From NCBI GenBank assembly GCA_013153405.1, contig JAADEM010000007.1, positions 1 through 49,541 on the forward strand: a stretch of 49,541 bases of DNA, in the 5' to 3' direction. The translations under genes were made by a program, and so were the position numbers. The DNA comes from Chlorobiota bacterium. GTDB taxonomy: Bacteria; Bacteroidota; Bacteroidia; Bacteroidales; Marinilabiliaceae. Each line of letters opens with the position of its first letter. The stretch's first letter is position 1. Shown here in pieces: positions 28,164 to 37,053 of this stretch. The notes beneath the pieces are model-generated. The model was not told the DNA's origin and searched no databases. It saw only the letters and a program-made list of their open reading frames with translations.

Positions 28164-29930
28164 ATGATCAAAAAATATACATTTTTAGCATTGCTGTTAT
28201 CTTCTTTATTCTCAGCAATAGCCTTCCCTCAGGCAAAAGTCTTTTATAAAACCATTCCTGACCAATACAAAGAGTATATATATGCCAGACCTCAGGATGT
28301 TCAATGGTTCAGAGATGCAAAATTCGGAGTATTTGTCCACTGGGGACCTTACGTTCTGGCCGGAGTACCGGCCAGTTGGGGCAGGTTCGGACCGCGTCCG
28401 GGAGCAGGGAAGCAAGCAACAACAGGTATACCTAAGGATGAATATGATAACCTGTATAAAAAATTTAATCCCGTTGATTTTAATGCTGATGACTGGATAA
28501 AGATGGTAAAAGATGCAGGAGCAAAGTATTTTATTTTCACAACAAAGCATCATGACGGATTTTGTATGTTCGATGCACATAACACCGATTATAAAATAAC
28601 CAACACTCCTTTCGGAAGAGATGTAGCAAAGGAAATTGCCGATGCCTGTCATAAATATGGAATTAAACTTTTCTGGTATTATTCACAGCCCGACTGGCAT
28701 CATCCTGACTGTCTTACCGATAACAATGAACGTTACAGAAAGTACATGTACGAACATTTGCGCCAGCTTTTAACCGAATATGGTAAAGTAGACGGCCTTT
28801 TCTTCGACGGCCTGGGCACTAAATATTACGACTGGGATACCCCCCGGATGCTTAAAATGATACGAACACTTCAACCGGGAATAATCGTAAACCGCCGCTG
28901 GGGAGCAGGTATGCCGGGTATAAAATTTAACGGCGATTACGATACTCCTGAACAGCAAATAGGTGTATTCCAAATCGATCGCCCGTGGGAAACATGTGCT
29001 ACTATTGCCGAAGCCTGGTCCTGGACCGGAGCCAAACATGTAAAAACATATAAAACAAATCAACGTCTCCTTATTCAATGCTCAATCTCAGGAGGAAACC
29101 TGGCTCTGAATACCGGACCCAAACCCGATGGAACCATAAATCCTCCCGAAAAGGAGATATACCTGAAAATAGGTGACTGGCTTGGCAAAAACGGTGAAAG
29201 CATTTATGCCACAACAGGAGGACCATACAAACCGGGCCCGTGGGGTGGTGCCACAAGAAAAAACAATAAAATATATCTGCATATACTTACTGAATTTGCA
29301 CCAGGAACTTCTAAAGAAATAAAACTGCCGGCATTGAAACAAAAAGTTGTAAAATCATACTCTTTGACCGGTGCCGGAGTTAAGATAAAGCAAAATAATG
29401 AAAACCTTATTGTTTCTTTAACTGGAAATAACATCAATAACCTCGATAATATTATTGTACTGGAAACCGAAGGAAACACTTCTGATATTAAACCTGTCGG
29501 AACATTTTCAAAAAAAGACATTATTCCTGTTGTTGCAATCAGGGCATCATCCAATGCTAACAAAAAAAATAATACCGAAGCGTTGTTGAATAAATCAAAA
29601 GCAAACTTCGTGGAGGGCAAGCATTTTAAAGCATGGTGGTCGGCTAAAAAAGGTGATTCTGAACCGTGGTTGTCTATAGAGTTTGCTAAACCTGAAACAT
29701 TTAATTACATCACCCTTGCCGAACAAATCCGTAACTGTGCTGTAAGAAACTTTGTTTTGGAATATGATAATAACGGAAAATGGGAAAAACTGTATCATGG
29801 GACACAGATAGGCATGGACTTCAGCGTAAAAGTACCGCAAACCACAACATCGAAAGTGCGCCTGAAGATATTAAAAACTGAAAAAGATTATGCCCCTGAC
29901 ATTTCAAAATTCAATGTGATAAAACTTTAG
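28164..29930 (+). CDS. GH29 alpha-L-fucosidase with C-terminal discoidin-like domain (fucosidase 1)
   Basis: This 588-residue secreted enzyme has a signal peptide (about 1-24). The GH29 barrel shows AKFGVFVHWGPYV (near 55), TTKHHDGFCMFDAHNTDY (near 128-143) and the candidate nucleophile Asp215 in KVDGLFFDGL. TPEQQIG (near 261) is a candidate site for the acid/base. The last 120 residues (from about 470) resemble an F5/8 type C/CBM32 domain. I start at ATG 28164; the GTG at 28128 lies in the hairpin arm. It should release terminal alpha-L-fucose from desulfated oligomers. Linkage preference is unknown. Confidence 0.92.
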   Translation: MIKKYTFLALLLSSLFSAIAFPQAKVFYKTIPDQYKEYIYARPQDVQWFRDAKFGVFVHWGPYVLAGVPASWGRFGPRPGAGKQATTGIPKDEYDNLYKKFNPVDFNADDWIKMVKDAGAKYFIFTTKHHDGFCMFDAHNTDYKITNTPFGRDVAKEIADACHKYGIKLFWYYSQPDWHHPDCLTDNNERYRKYMYEHLRQLLTEYGKVDGLFFDGLGTKYYDWDTPRMLKMIRTLQPGIIVNRRWGAGMPGIKFNGDYDTPEQQIGVFQIDRPWETCATIAEAWSWTGAKHVKTYKTNQRLLIQCSISGGNLALNTGPKPDGTINPPEKEIYLKIGDWLGKNGESIYATTGGPYKPGPWGGATRKNNKIYLHILTEFAPGTSKEIKLPALKQKVVKSYSLTGAGVKIKQNNENLIVSLTGNNINNLDNIIVLETEGNTSDIKPVGTFSKKDIIPVVAIRASSNANKKNNTEALLNKSKANFVEGKHFKAWWSAKKGDSEPWLSIEFAKPETFNYITLAEQIRNCAVRNFVLEYDNNGKWEKLYHGTQIGMDFSVKVPQTTTSKVRLKILKTEKDYAPDISKFNVIKL

Positions 29931-29940
29931 AATTAACGTA

Positions 29941-29976
29941 TACACATCTGATGACTTAAAAGTCATCAGATGTGTA
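29941..29976. repeat. 17-bp perfect palindrome with GATGACTT core
   Basis: TACACATCTGATGACTT (29941-29957) and AAGTCATCAGATGTGTA (29960-29976) pair without mismatch across two bases. The core CTGATGACT/AGTCATC is shared with the stem at 3664-3696 in the leu operon, although the outer arms differ. No T-tract follows, although such a stem could still block exonucleases. Confidence 0.65.
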
Positions 29977-30107
29977 AAGAACTACTAAACTAAGTTCAAC
30001 AACAATGACTCCTGACTTTTACCTGACAGTATAAAAACCAACAACATATGTTTGACACAATTTTTTGCTGCTTTGCAAAATGTAACAAACACACAACACA
30101 TACCGAT

Positions 30108-31829
30108 ATGAAACACCAGATAAAATATTTGATTGCTACGGCATTCATGCTCATAACATTCACACTTCGAGCCCAGAAAGATGAATTCCAGCTTTACAAA
30201 GTGAACAAAAACGTTAAGGTTCCTACAGCAAGCAAAGAGGCTGTGGAGAACTGGAAAAACAAACGTTTTGGAATGTTCATACACTGGGGGCCAATCAGCC
30301 AGTTGGGAGCACAGCTTAGTCACAGCCGTAACAGCCCGAGCCATCACCCGGGTGGCAAACCTTACAAAGTGGCTAAAATAGAACCGGAAGTTTATGATGC
30401 ACAATATAAAACATTCAATCCGGTAAATTACGATCCTGATAAGATTGTTTCGGTAGCAAAAAGTGCAGGTATGGAATATCTGGTATTCACGGCAAAACAC
30501 CATGCAGGATTCAGCATGTTCGATTCTAAAGTTACCGATTATGATATTATGAGCAGCCCTTACGGGAAAGACATTCTGAAAATGCTTGAACAGGCATGTC
30601 GTCGCCAGGATTTCGGGTTTGGTTTTTATTATTCGCCACGCGACTGGCATCATCCCGATTGTGATTCGGAACATCATCATAAAAGATACATACGATTCTA
30701 CAAATCCCAAATGCACGAACTTCTTACCAATTACGGTAAGATATTTGAAATCTGGTTCGACGGCCTTGGCCCCGGCGACTGGGGAAACACATCCGAAAAG
30801 ATTATGAAAATGATACGAAAGTTGCAGCCTGATGCCATGGTTAACGACCGTGGTGGCGTAGGTGCCGACTTTTATACTCCTGAGCACACAGTCAGCTATT
30901 TCAACAACAAACAAAACTGGGAAGCCTGTCATACCACTACAGGTCAGTGGGGATACAACCCTAAAACAAAAGCAAAGTCTATCAACCGATTGATGGAAAT
31001 ACTTCTTTACACCTGGGGAGGCGATGGTAACATGTTACTCAATATAGGTCCTAAAGGAGATGGTTCCCTAAATCCGGAAGAGGAAAAAAGATTACAGCAA
31101 ATAGCCCAATGGTGGCAGCAAAACGGAGAAACAAGTATCAGAAACTCCAGAGGCGGCCCTTATCTTCCCGGCGAATGGGGAGTAGCAACTCGCAAAGAAA
31201 ATAAAATATATCTGCATATTTTCAGGTGGAATGATTGTGAAGACATGACTTTTCCTGCATTACCGGGTAAAGATGTTGTTTCAGCAAAATTACTCAACGG
31301 AAAAGATATGGAACTTAAGAAATCGGACGATAAGTTTACCGTATCCGTTCCAAAAGCAAACAGAGACAATATCGTTACTACCATTGAAATTACAATGAAT
31401 GATAACATAATGGGTTCTGAACCATTGTTGGCACAAAAGCCCTTAACTCTGAATGCAAAATTAACAGCATCGGTAAATCAGGAAGAAATCCCGAATGTAA
31501 CGGACCAGGATGCCATGACCAATTGGTCTGTTAAACTCCCTGATGAAAGTAAAGACAGTATTTACATAATTGCTGAATTTGATAAACCTGTTACAGTTAC
31601 CAGTGTTGTTCTTGGCAGAGGAGAAGAGTGGTTCCCGCGTTTCAAACCTGAACTGCAAATACCAGATGGGGATAACGGCTGGAAAACAGTATACAAATGG
31701 AAACCTAAATTTGAGCCGGTAAAGGTTCTTAAAAAACCTGTCAATGCTTCAAAATTCCGTTTGTTGATAAATGGTACCAAAACTTTTTACCTGGCAGAGT
31801 TTGAGCTATACGGTAAAAAAAGCAAATGA
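30108..31829 (+). CDS. GH29 alpha-L-fucosidase-like enzyme (fucosidase 2)
   Basis: This 573-residue secreted protein has a signal peptide (ending TLRAQ, about residue 23). I start at ATG 30108 because the upstream ATG at 30048 places 20 polar residues before the signal. The barrel has RFGMFIHWGPISQLG, and TAKHHAGFSMFD replaces the usual KHHDGF. The nucleophile candidate is Asp218 in FEIWFDGLGPGDW, and FYTPEHTVSYF is the candidate acid/base region. Residues from about 435 resemble a discoidin-like domain. It is well diverged from fucosidases 1 and 3, suggesting a different linkage. Confidence 0.9.
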   Translation: MKHQIKYLIATAFMLITFTLRAQKDEFQLYKVNKNVKVPTASKEAVENWKNKRFGMFIHWGPISQLGAQLSHSRNSPSHHPGGKPYKVAKIEPEVYDAQYKTFNPVNYDPDKIVSVAKSAGMEYLVFTAKHHAGFSMFDSKVTDYDIMSSPYGKDILKMLEQACRRQDFGFGFYYSPRDWHHPDCDSEHHHKRYIRFYKSQMHELLTNYGKIFEIWFDGLGPGDWGNTSEKIMKMIRKLQPDAMVNDRGGVGADFYTPEHTVSYFNNKQNWEACHTTTGQWGYNPKTKAKSINRLMEILLYTWGGDGNMLLNIGPKGDGSLNPEEEKRLQQIAQWWQQNGETSIRNSRGGPYLPGEWGVATRKENKIYLHIFRWNDCEDMTFPALPGKDVVSAKLLNGKDMELKKSDDKFTVSVPKANRDNIVTTIEITMNDNIMGSEPLLAQKPLTLNAKLTASVNQEEIPNVTDQDAMTNWSVKLPDESKDSIYIIAEFDKPVTVTSVVLGRGEEWFPRFKPELQIPDGDNGWKTVYKWKPKFEPVKVLKKPVNASKFRLLINGTKTFYLAEFELYGKKSK

Positions 31830-31915
31830 TTTGATTTTAGAGATTTTTAAGCGGATTATAATAGTAGAAAATGACGCCCGGAAATAACTTTGTTTTTTAA
31901 CGAAGGAATAGTATT

Positions 31916-33781
31916 ATGCAAAAACAAGGTTACATTCTTCTTTTCTTATTTCTTTCGGCAACGAATCTGCTGCATGCGCAAAAGATTAACGGTCCGTCCA
32001 TCGACGACTATAACTGGTGGCGCAATGCACGTTTTGGTATTTTTATTCACTGGAATCCCTCAAGCATTCTGGCACTTAAAGGTGGAAGCTGGTACCGTGC
32101 CGGCAACAATAAGCTTAAAGGTTCAAACAAAACTACAGGGGAAATTCCGGAAGTAATAAAAAACGGAAGCTACCTGGAATACAAATACAAAAAAAGTGTA
32201 CCTCAGGAAGTATACGATAACCTGTTCCATATTTTTAATCCGGTAAACTTCGATGCTGACGAGTGGGTGAAAACCTTTAAAGATGCAGGGGCAAAATATA
32301 TTGTTTTTACTACTAAGCATCATGACGGTTTTTGCATGTTCGATACGAAGTACACCGACTACAATATCATGAATACTCCTTTCGGAAGGGATATAGCCAA
32401 AGAGATAGCAGAGGCATGCCATAAGAACGGAATAAATGTTTTATGGTACTATTCAAAAGCCGACTGGTATGATCCTCGTTACGATGCAAAAAATCCAATC
32501 CCATATCAGAATTATCTCATCAATCAGATAAAAGAGCTATTCAGTAATTATGGTGAAATAAAAGGTGTATGGTGGGACGGAGGTGATATTTATGTTGACG
32601 GTAAGGAAACGGCAAAAGCCATTTATGAATTGCAGCCTGGTGCTATTTATAATGGTCGCGGCCCCAACAAAGCACCCGGAATAAAATTCAGAACTCCGGA
32701 ACAAAAGCTTGGTACATTCGATATGGAGCATCCCTGGGAAACCTGTGCTATAATGCAGGGTGAAGGCTGGTTTTATAACGGCGCAAAAAACATAAAATCG
32801 ACAAATACATGCCTGAGGCTGTTAATAGATGCTTCAGGCGGTGACGGGAATCTGCTGCTCGACTTCGGCCCCAATGAGCTGGGAGAGATACCTCCTGAAA
32901 TAAAAAAAACCTATCTGGAAATGGGTGACTGGCTTAAAAAGTACGGCGAAAGTATTTATGATTGTCGTGGAGGACCGTACAAACCGGGAAATTGGGGAGT
33001 ATCAACCAGAAAAGAGAATAAAATATATCTGCACATAACACAAAGATGGCCGGGCGGAACAATGACACTCCCTCCCTTGCCTGCAGAAATAACATCAGCA
33101 AAAACACTCACGGGAGGCCAACCTGTTGTGATTCAAACTGAAAAAGGTGTTGAAATAAAACTTGACCCTGAATATCACAAACAACCCTCAACCATTATTG
33201 TACTCGGACTTAAAAATCCGGCAAAGGAAATTGCACCGGTTAAATGTGAAATTAGGAAACCTATAAATCGTGACCCTGATGTTTCTTGTTCAAGCACAGT
33301 CTCAGACGGAATAAGAGGAAATGCAAACTCTCCTTTTGAATCGGTTTATGAAACAGGTGAGATAAAGACTCATTACGGTGAAAAACCGCCTGAAGCAAAA
33401 GGAAAAAAGCACAAAGTTCCGGAAGATATTCTGAAAACAAAGCCCTGGCTGAAATTTCACAGAGGACATGTATGGCGGTACTGGATGGCCGGAGCTAAAA
33501 AAGAAGATCCACAACCATGGCTTGAGTTCAAAACAAAAACTCCCGTCACTTTTAACAGAGTTACACTGGTTGAAAAATACAGCAGAGTCAAATCATTCAA
33601 ATTGCAATATTACGATAAGGACGGATGGAATACATTTTATGAAGGGAACGAACTAGGAAACTTCTCTTTACAGCTTCCTGAACTGCTTACAGCAAGCAGG
33701 GTCAGAATACTGATAACTGATTATAAAAGTGATGAGCCTAGTGAAGGACCCGCAATTCATCAGTTCGATATATTTAATTAA
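31916..33781 (+). CDS. GH29 alpha-L-fucosidase with C-terminal discoidin-like domain (fucosidase 3)
   Basis: This 621-residue secreted enzyme has a signal ending LLHAQ (about residue 22). It has RFGIFIHWNPSS, TTKHHDGFCMFDTKYTDY, the FGRD-AKEIA-ACHK block also seen in fucosidase 1, and candidate nucleophile Asp221 in IKGVWWDGG. FRTPEQKLG is the acid/base candidate region. The C-terminal part (about 470-621) ends in a discoidin-like sandwich with an extra lysine-rich insertion near 500-520. It is the closest relative of fucosidase 1 in this window, so the two probably arose by duplication. Confidence 0.91.
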   Translation: MQKQGYILLFLFLSATNLLHAQKINGPSIDDYNWWRNARFGIFIHWNPSSILALKGGSWYRAGNNKLKGSNKTTGEIPEVIKNGSYLEYKYKKSVPQEVYDNLFHIFNPVNFDADEWVKTFKDAGAKYIVFTTKHHDGFCMFDTKYTDYNIMNTPFGRDIAKEIAEACHKNGINVLWYYSKADWYDPRYDAKNPIPYQNYLINQIKELFSNYGEIKGVWWDGGDIYVDGKETAKAIYELQPGAIYNGRGPNKAPGIKFRTPEQKLGTFDMEHPWETCAIMQGEGWFYNGAKNIKSTNTCLRLLIDASGGDGNLLLDFGPNELGEIPPEIKKTYLEMGDWLKKYGESIYDCRGGPYKPGNWGVSTRKENKIYLHITQRWPGGTMTLPPLPAEITSAKTLTGGQPVVIQTEKGVEIKLDPEYHKQPSTIIVLGLKNPAKEIAPVKCEIRKPINRDPDVSCSSTVSDGIRGNANSPFESVYETGEIKTHYGEKPPEAKGKKHKVPEDILKTKPWLKFHRGHVWRYWMAGAKKEDPQPWLEFKTKTPVTFNRVTLVEKYSRVKSFKLQYYDKDGWNTFYEGNELGNFSLQLPELLTASRVRILITDYKSDEPSEGPAIHQFDIFN

Positions 33782-33845
33782 ACAACTGAATATAATGATA
33801 TTAAAATAATATAAAATATAAATAACCCGATTAAATCAAAATAAT

Positions 33846-35645
33846 ATGAAATCCATATATTTAACCAAACTGACAATTATTATTGCTTTAATGGCGTTCT
33901 TGTCAGCTTGTGCCTTTACCGACCCTGATACAACTGATATTTCCAATAATAAAAAACCAGAATTTAAAACCCCACTTGAACAGTGGCAATACGAACGTTT
34001 CGGAATGTTTGTCCACTGGGGAGTGTATTCTACAATGGGAGGTGTATGGAAAGGAGAAACATGTCATGGATATTATTCTGAACATTTAATGAGACATTTT
34101 CAGATTCCAGTTGAGGAGTATAAAAAAGAGGTAGCGGCCAAATTTAATCCGGTAAAGTTTAATGCCGAAGAGTGGGTGCGAATTCTTAAAGGAGCAGGGA
34201 TGGGCTATATGGTTATAACAGCCAAACATCACGACGGGTTTGCAATGTTCGACTCTGACATTACCGATTACGATGTTGTGGATGGCACCCCTTGGCACCA
34301 TGACCCTATGATGGATCTGAAAAAAGCTTGTAAAAAAGCCGGCGTTCTTTTTGGATTTTATTATTCTCATGCTCAGGACTGGGCCGATCCAAACGGCGAA
34401 AGAAATACCTGGGATTATAAAGGACAGCCAACTGAACGAAACTGGTGGAAAAAGGACACTTCATATTTCTCAAGGATAAGAAAATATTATTACGAGAAAT
34501 CAATTCCTCAGCTTATTGAACTTATAAAAAAATATGATCCTGATATTATATGGTTTGATACTATGAACTGGGGGCCCGAAGATCTTAACAAAGCTGTTGT
34601 TGATACAGCATTGAAGTATAAGCCAGACCTGATTATTAACAGCCGCGGTGCTGGCAGTTACCGATCAACATATAAATCAACTAATGACAAACCCGTCGAG
34701 TTTCCGTACATAGACGGCCTGTGGGAAGCAATTCCTTCCACTAACGAATCATATGGATATCATAAATTTGACCATACACATCATTCGCCAGGTTATCTTA
34801 TAGAACTCATAGTTAAAGCAGCTGCCAAAGGAGGTAATATGTTGCTTAACATCGGACCTAAAGGTGACGGTACTATTGATATTGTGGATCAGGGAATTCT
34901 CGGAGGAATAGGAGAATGGATGGATACAAACGAAGAAGCAATCAAGGGAACCGAAAGAAATCCTCTGACCGCCCAGTCATTTGGCGAAATAACCCGAAAA
35001 GGTAATATACTGTATTGCCATATCTTCCAATGGCCAAAAGACGGTAAATTCATCTTGTCAGGTATTAAATCGAAAGTAAAAAGAGCATGGCTTCTTACTA
35101 ACCCTGAAAATAAATCATTACCCATTCGCAGAATTAATTTTAAAGATGTTGAAGTTACAATATCAACATACCCTCAGGAGAGACCAGTTGCTGTTCTTGC
35201 CGTGGAATTTGAAGATATAGTCCCCATTGGGAAAGAACGTCTTTTACTTACAAATATCGGTTTTAACAAACTACATGTTATCGATGCCAACCTGAAAGGT
35301 AAAGGACTAAGTTATGCGGGAGGAAACTGGCGAACCGATTTCCTGAAAAACTGGACAGATCCGGAGGCATCTGCCGAATGGATTGTCAGATGTAACAGGA
35401 AAGCAACTTTTGATATCTATATATCATACGATGCAACAAAAGAATCAGACGGAAACAAATACAAAGTTTCGGCAGGTGATAAAACATTTGTTAAAACAGT
35501 TATCGAAGGACAACATCGGGAACATCTGTACGTCGGACGTGTAACTCTTCCTAACGGAATACACAACATAAAAGTCACAGCTGCTGGTGATTTCAACAGC
35601 GATTTGTTCCTTCTGCGCGACATTAAACTTGTTGCCATAAATTAA
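33846..35645 (+). CDS. GH29-family lipoprotein with C-terminal carbohydrate-binding-like domain (fucosidase 4)
   Basis: This 599-residue lipoprotein (LMAFLSAC, Cys22) has the GH29 core RFGMFVHWGVYSTMGG, ITAKHHDGFAMFDSDITDYD and candidate nucleophile Asp238 in PDIIWFDTMNWG. From about residue 455 it carries a beta-sandwich unlike the discoidin domains of the other three (DPEASAEWIVRCNRKATFDI to GIHNIKVTAAGDF), resembling CBM6/35-like modules. It is the only lipid-anchored fucosidase here and the most divergent. A different sugar or linkage is possible. Confidence 0.89.
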   Translation: MKSIYLTKLTIIIALMAFLSACAFTDPDTTDISNNKKPEFKTPLEQWQYERFGMFVHWGVYSTMGGVWKGETCHGYYSEHLMRHFQIPVEEYKKEVAAKFNPVKFNAEEWVRILKGAGMGYMVITAKHHDGFAMFDSDITDYDVVDGTPWHHDPMMDLKKACKKAGVLFGFYYSHAQDWADPNGERNTWDYKGQPTERNWWKKDTSYFSRIRKYYYEKSIPQLIELIKKYDPDIIWFDTMNWGPEDLNKAVVDTALKYKPDLIINSRGAGSYRSTYKSTNDKPVEFPYIDGLWEAIPSTNESYGYHKFDHTHHSPGYLIELIVKAAAKGGNMLLNIGPKGDGTIDIVDQGILGGIGEWMDTNEEAIKGTERNPLTAQSFGEITRKGNILYCHIFQWPKDGKFILSGIKSKVKRAWLLTNPENKSLPIRRINFKDVEVTISTYPQERPVAVLAVEFEDIVPIGKERLLLTNIGFNKLHVIDANLKGKGLSYAGGNWRTDFLKNWTDPEASAEWIVRCNRKATFDIYISYDATKESDGNKYKVSAGDKTFVKTVIEGQHREHLYVGRVTLPNGIHNIKVTAAGDFNSDLFLLRDIKLVAIN

Positions 35646-35662
35646 TTACAAGGAATTAAACA

Positions 35663-35713
35663 TTCAGAAACGCACGGCTACTGTGATAACCGCAAAAGCA
35701 ATGCTTTTCTGAA
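35663..35713. repeat. Inverted repeat similar to that at 28090
   Basis: TTCAGAAACGCA (35663-35674) and TGCTTTTCTGAA (35702-35713) pair with one mismatch around a 27-base loop. The shared arm sequence and near-identical loop length with 28090-28139 suggest a common origin. It lies just before the first of the four unassigned barrel proteins. Confidence 0.55.
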
Positions 35714-35737
35714 ACAAACATGGGAAAACAATACATT

Positions 35738-36919
35738 ATGAAATACATTATTACACTTACATTGCTGCTTTTACCGGTATTCCTGTCAGCCCAACAGGGA
35801 CCTCCGGACAAGCCCCTGTCTCCGCAGAAATGGGTGGAAAAAATGAATTACGGAAGCTGGTGGATATTCAATATTCCGCCTGAAAAAGATAATGCTATTA
35901 AAGTTGCAAACTATTCGCCGCGTATCATTGATTCGCTTCAGGCACTGGGAATAAACGGAGGCAGACTGCACTGGCAGGCAAAGAATATGTTCGACAAAAA
36001 CAATCATTTATACACAAGATCCCTCGATTTTGTGGAAAAAATGGTTGATGATTTTATGGAGCGTGATATGGCCATCTGCCTTCAGATAAGCTTTGGCGAC
36101 AAAGACATGAGCCCTGAAATCAAACAACGATATTACAATGGCTGGAAAGAAGTTTCCGAAAGAATGAAAAATAAAAGTCACCTTCTGGCTATGTGTCCTG
36201 TAATTGAATTTCATGGATGGGAAAATGACACATACAACGGTAAACCCCTTACCAGGAAAATGTTACAGGATAGTCTGAATAGATTATATGACACCTTAAC
36301 CGTTATATTCCGTGAAGATAATCCTACACGAATAATGTCATACAAACCCTGGGGTGCAGCAAAAAATGCAGAATTTGAAACTCTGGATTTCCCATTCGGA
36401 AACGATCCTGCATCAGACAGCGGTAAACCGTTTTATTATATTGCCTCATTTAGTGGCAGCTACGGGATAGGACACTGGGAAAAATGGTATCCTGGTATGC
36501 CTGCAGATGAATTACAGGCCCTGAAAGACGAAACAATGAATGGAGGCCGATCTCTGGTAACAAAAAAAGGGAAAAAACGGTTGTCGGGAATAAATGCTGC
36601 CCTTAAATTCCGTGAAAACACAGGTATTCCTTTCTGGTGCGACCACTGGGAGCCAAACTACTGGGGGAAAAGTAAAAAGAAGTCACAGGCAAAAGGAAAA
36701 AAGGTTTGGTCTATCAAACAAAACATTGCATACACTGAGTTCTTTATGGATACTCTTAAAGCTGTTGGGTCGGGCGGCGCAGGATTGCAGACCCGACGTT
36801 TCTGGAACGATAAAACAAACGACTTTTACCGCGAACATCCGGGCATGACTGAAAGTGAAGAAATGTCAGTGGAAGTAATAAAACTGTTCAGAAAGAAGGC
36901 TCGTGAAGCAAAAAATTAA
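35738..36919 (+). CDS. Unassigned secreted TIM-barrel hydrolase-like protein, paralog A
   Basis: This 393-residue protein has a signal peptide (to about residue 18, ending LSAQ); an ATG at 35720 would add six residues. Recurrent strand-like blocks suggest a clan GH-A-like barrel: NYGSWWIFNIPP, GINGGRLHWQA (Arg76), AMCPVIEFHGWE (Glu157), IMSYKPWGAA, FPFGNDP (Asp223), ASFSGSYGIGHW, and IPFWCDHWEPNYW (Asp302). All four paralogs in this window keep Arg, Glu, the FGNDP Asp and the DHW Asp. Unlike the other three, A stops without a T9SS tail, so it may act in the periplasm. I cannot name the family. Endo-acting fucan hydrolase is a context-based guess. Confidence 0.75.
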   Translation: MKYIITLTLLLLPVFLSAQQGPPDKPLSPQKWVEKMNYGSWWIFNIPPEKDNAIKVANYSPRIIDSLQALGINGGRLHWQAKNMFDKNNHLYTRSLDFVEKMVDDFMERDMAICLQISFGDKDMSPEIKQRYYNGWKEVSERMKNKSHLLAMCPVIEFHGWENDTYNGKPLTRKMLQDSLNRLYDTLTVIFREDNPTRIMSYKPWGAAKNAEFETLDFPFGNDPASDSGKPFYYIASFSGSYGIGHWEKWYPGMPADELQALKDETMNGGRSLVTKKGKKRLSGINAALKFRENTGIPFWCDHWEPNYWGKSKKKSQAKGKKVWSIKQNIAYTEFFMDTLKAVGSGGAGLQTRRFWNDKTNDFYREHPGMTESEEMSVEVIKLFRKKAREAKN

Positions 36920-37053
36920 AGGCCGACAGTAATTTGTGTTTTAATATCTGGGGATCAGTTAAGAAAATTTGGTATCATTAATGTCTGAAACCGAATTAAT
37001 TAATAACGTGCATTGCACCAGAAATGTTTAACACAAATTAACACACAATTAAA
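36920..37053 (+). other. Intergenic gap before sulfatase 4
   Basis: AT-rich spacer with a small GTGCATTGCAC stem near 37009-37019. No operator box like 17231 or 18300 and no full consensus promoter were found, so sulfatase 4 is probably transcribed with the upstream genes. Confidence 0.4.

Noticed and set aside
29985..30932. Long minus-strand open frame of 315 codons opposite fucosidase 2
   Set aside because: It is antisense to a well-supported GH29 gene, matches no family I know, and has a composition rich in Cys, Phe and His typical of shadow frames.
31885..31892. TAACTTTG before fucosidase 3
   Set aside because: It fits the -7 consensus, but no TTTG lies 19-21 bases upstream, and the gene follows others in the same direction; it is probably chance.
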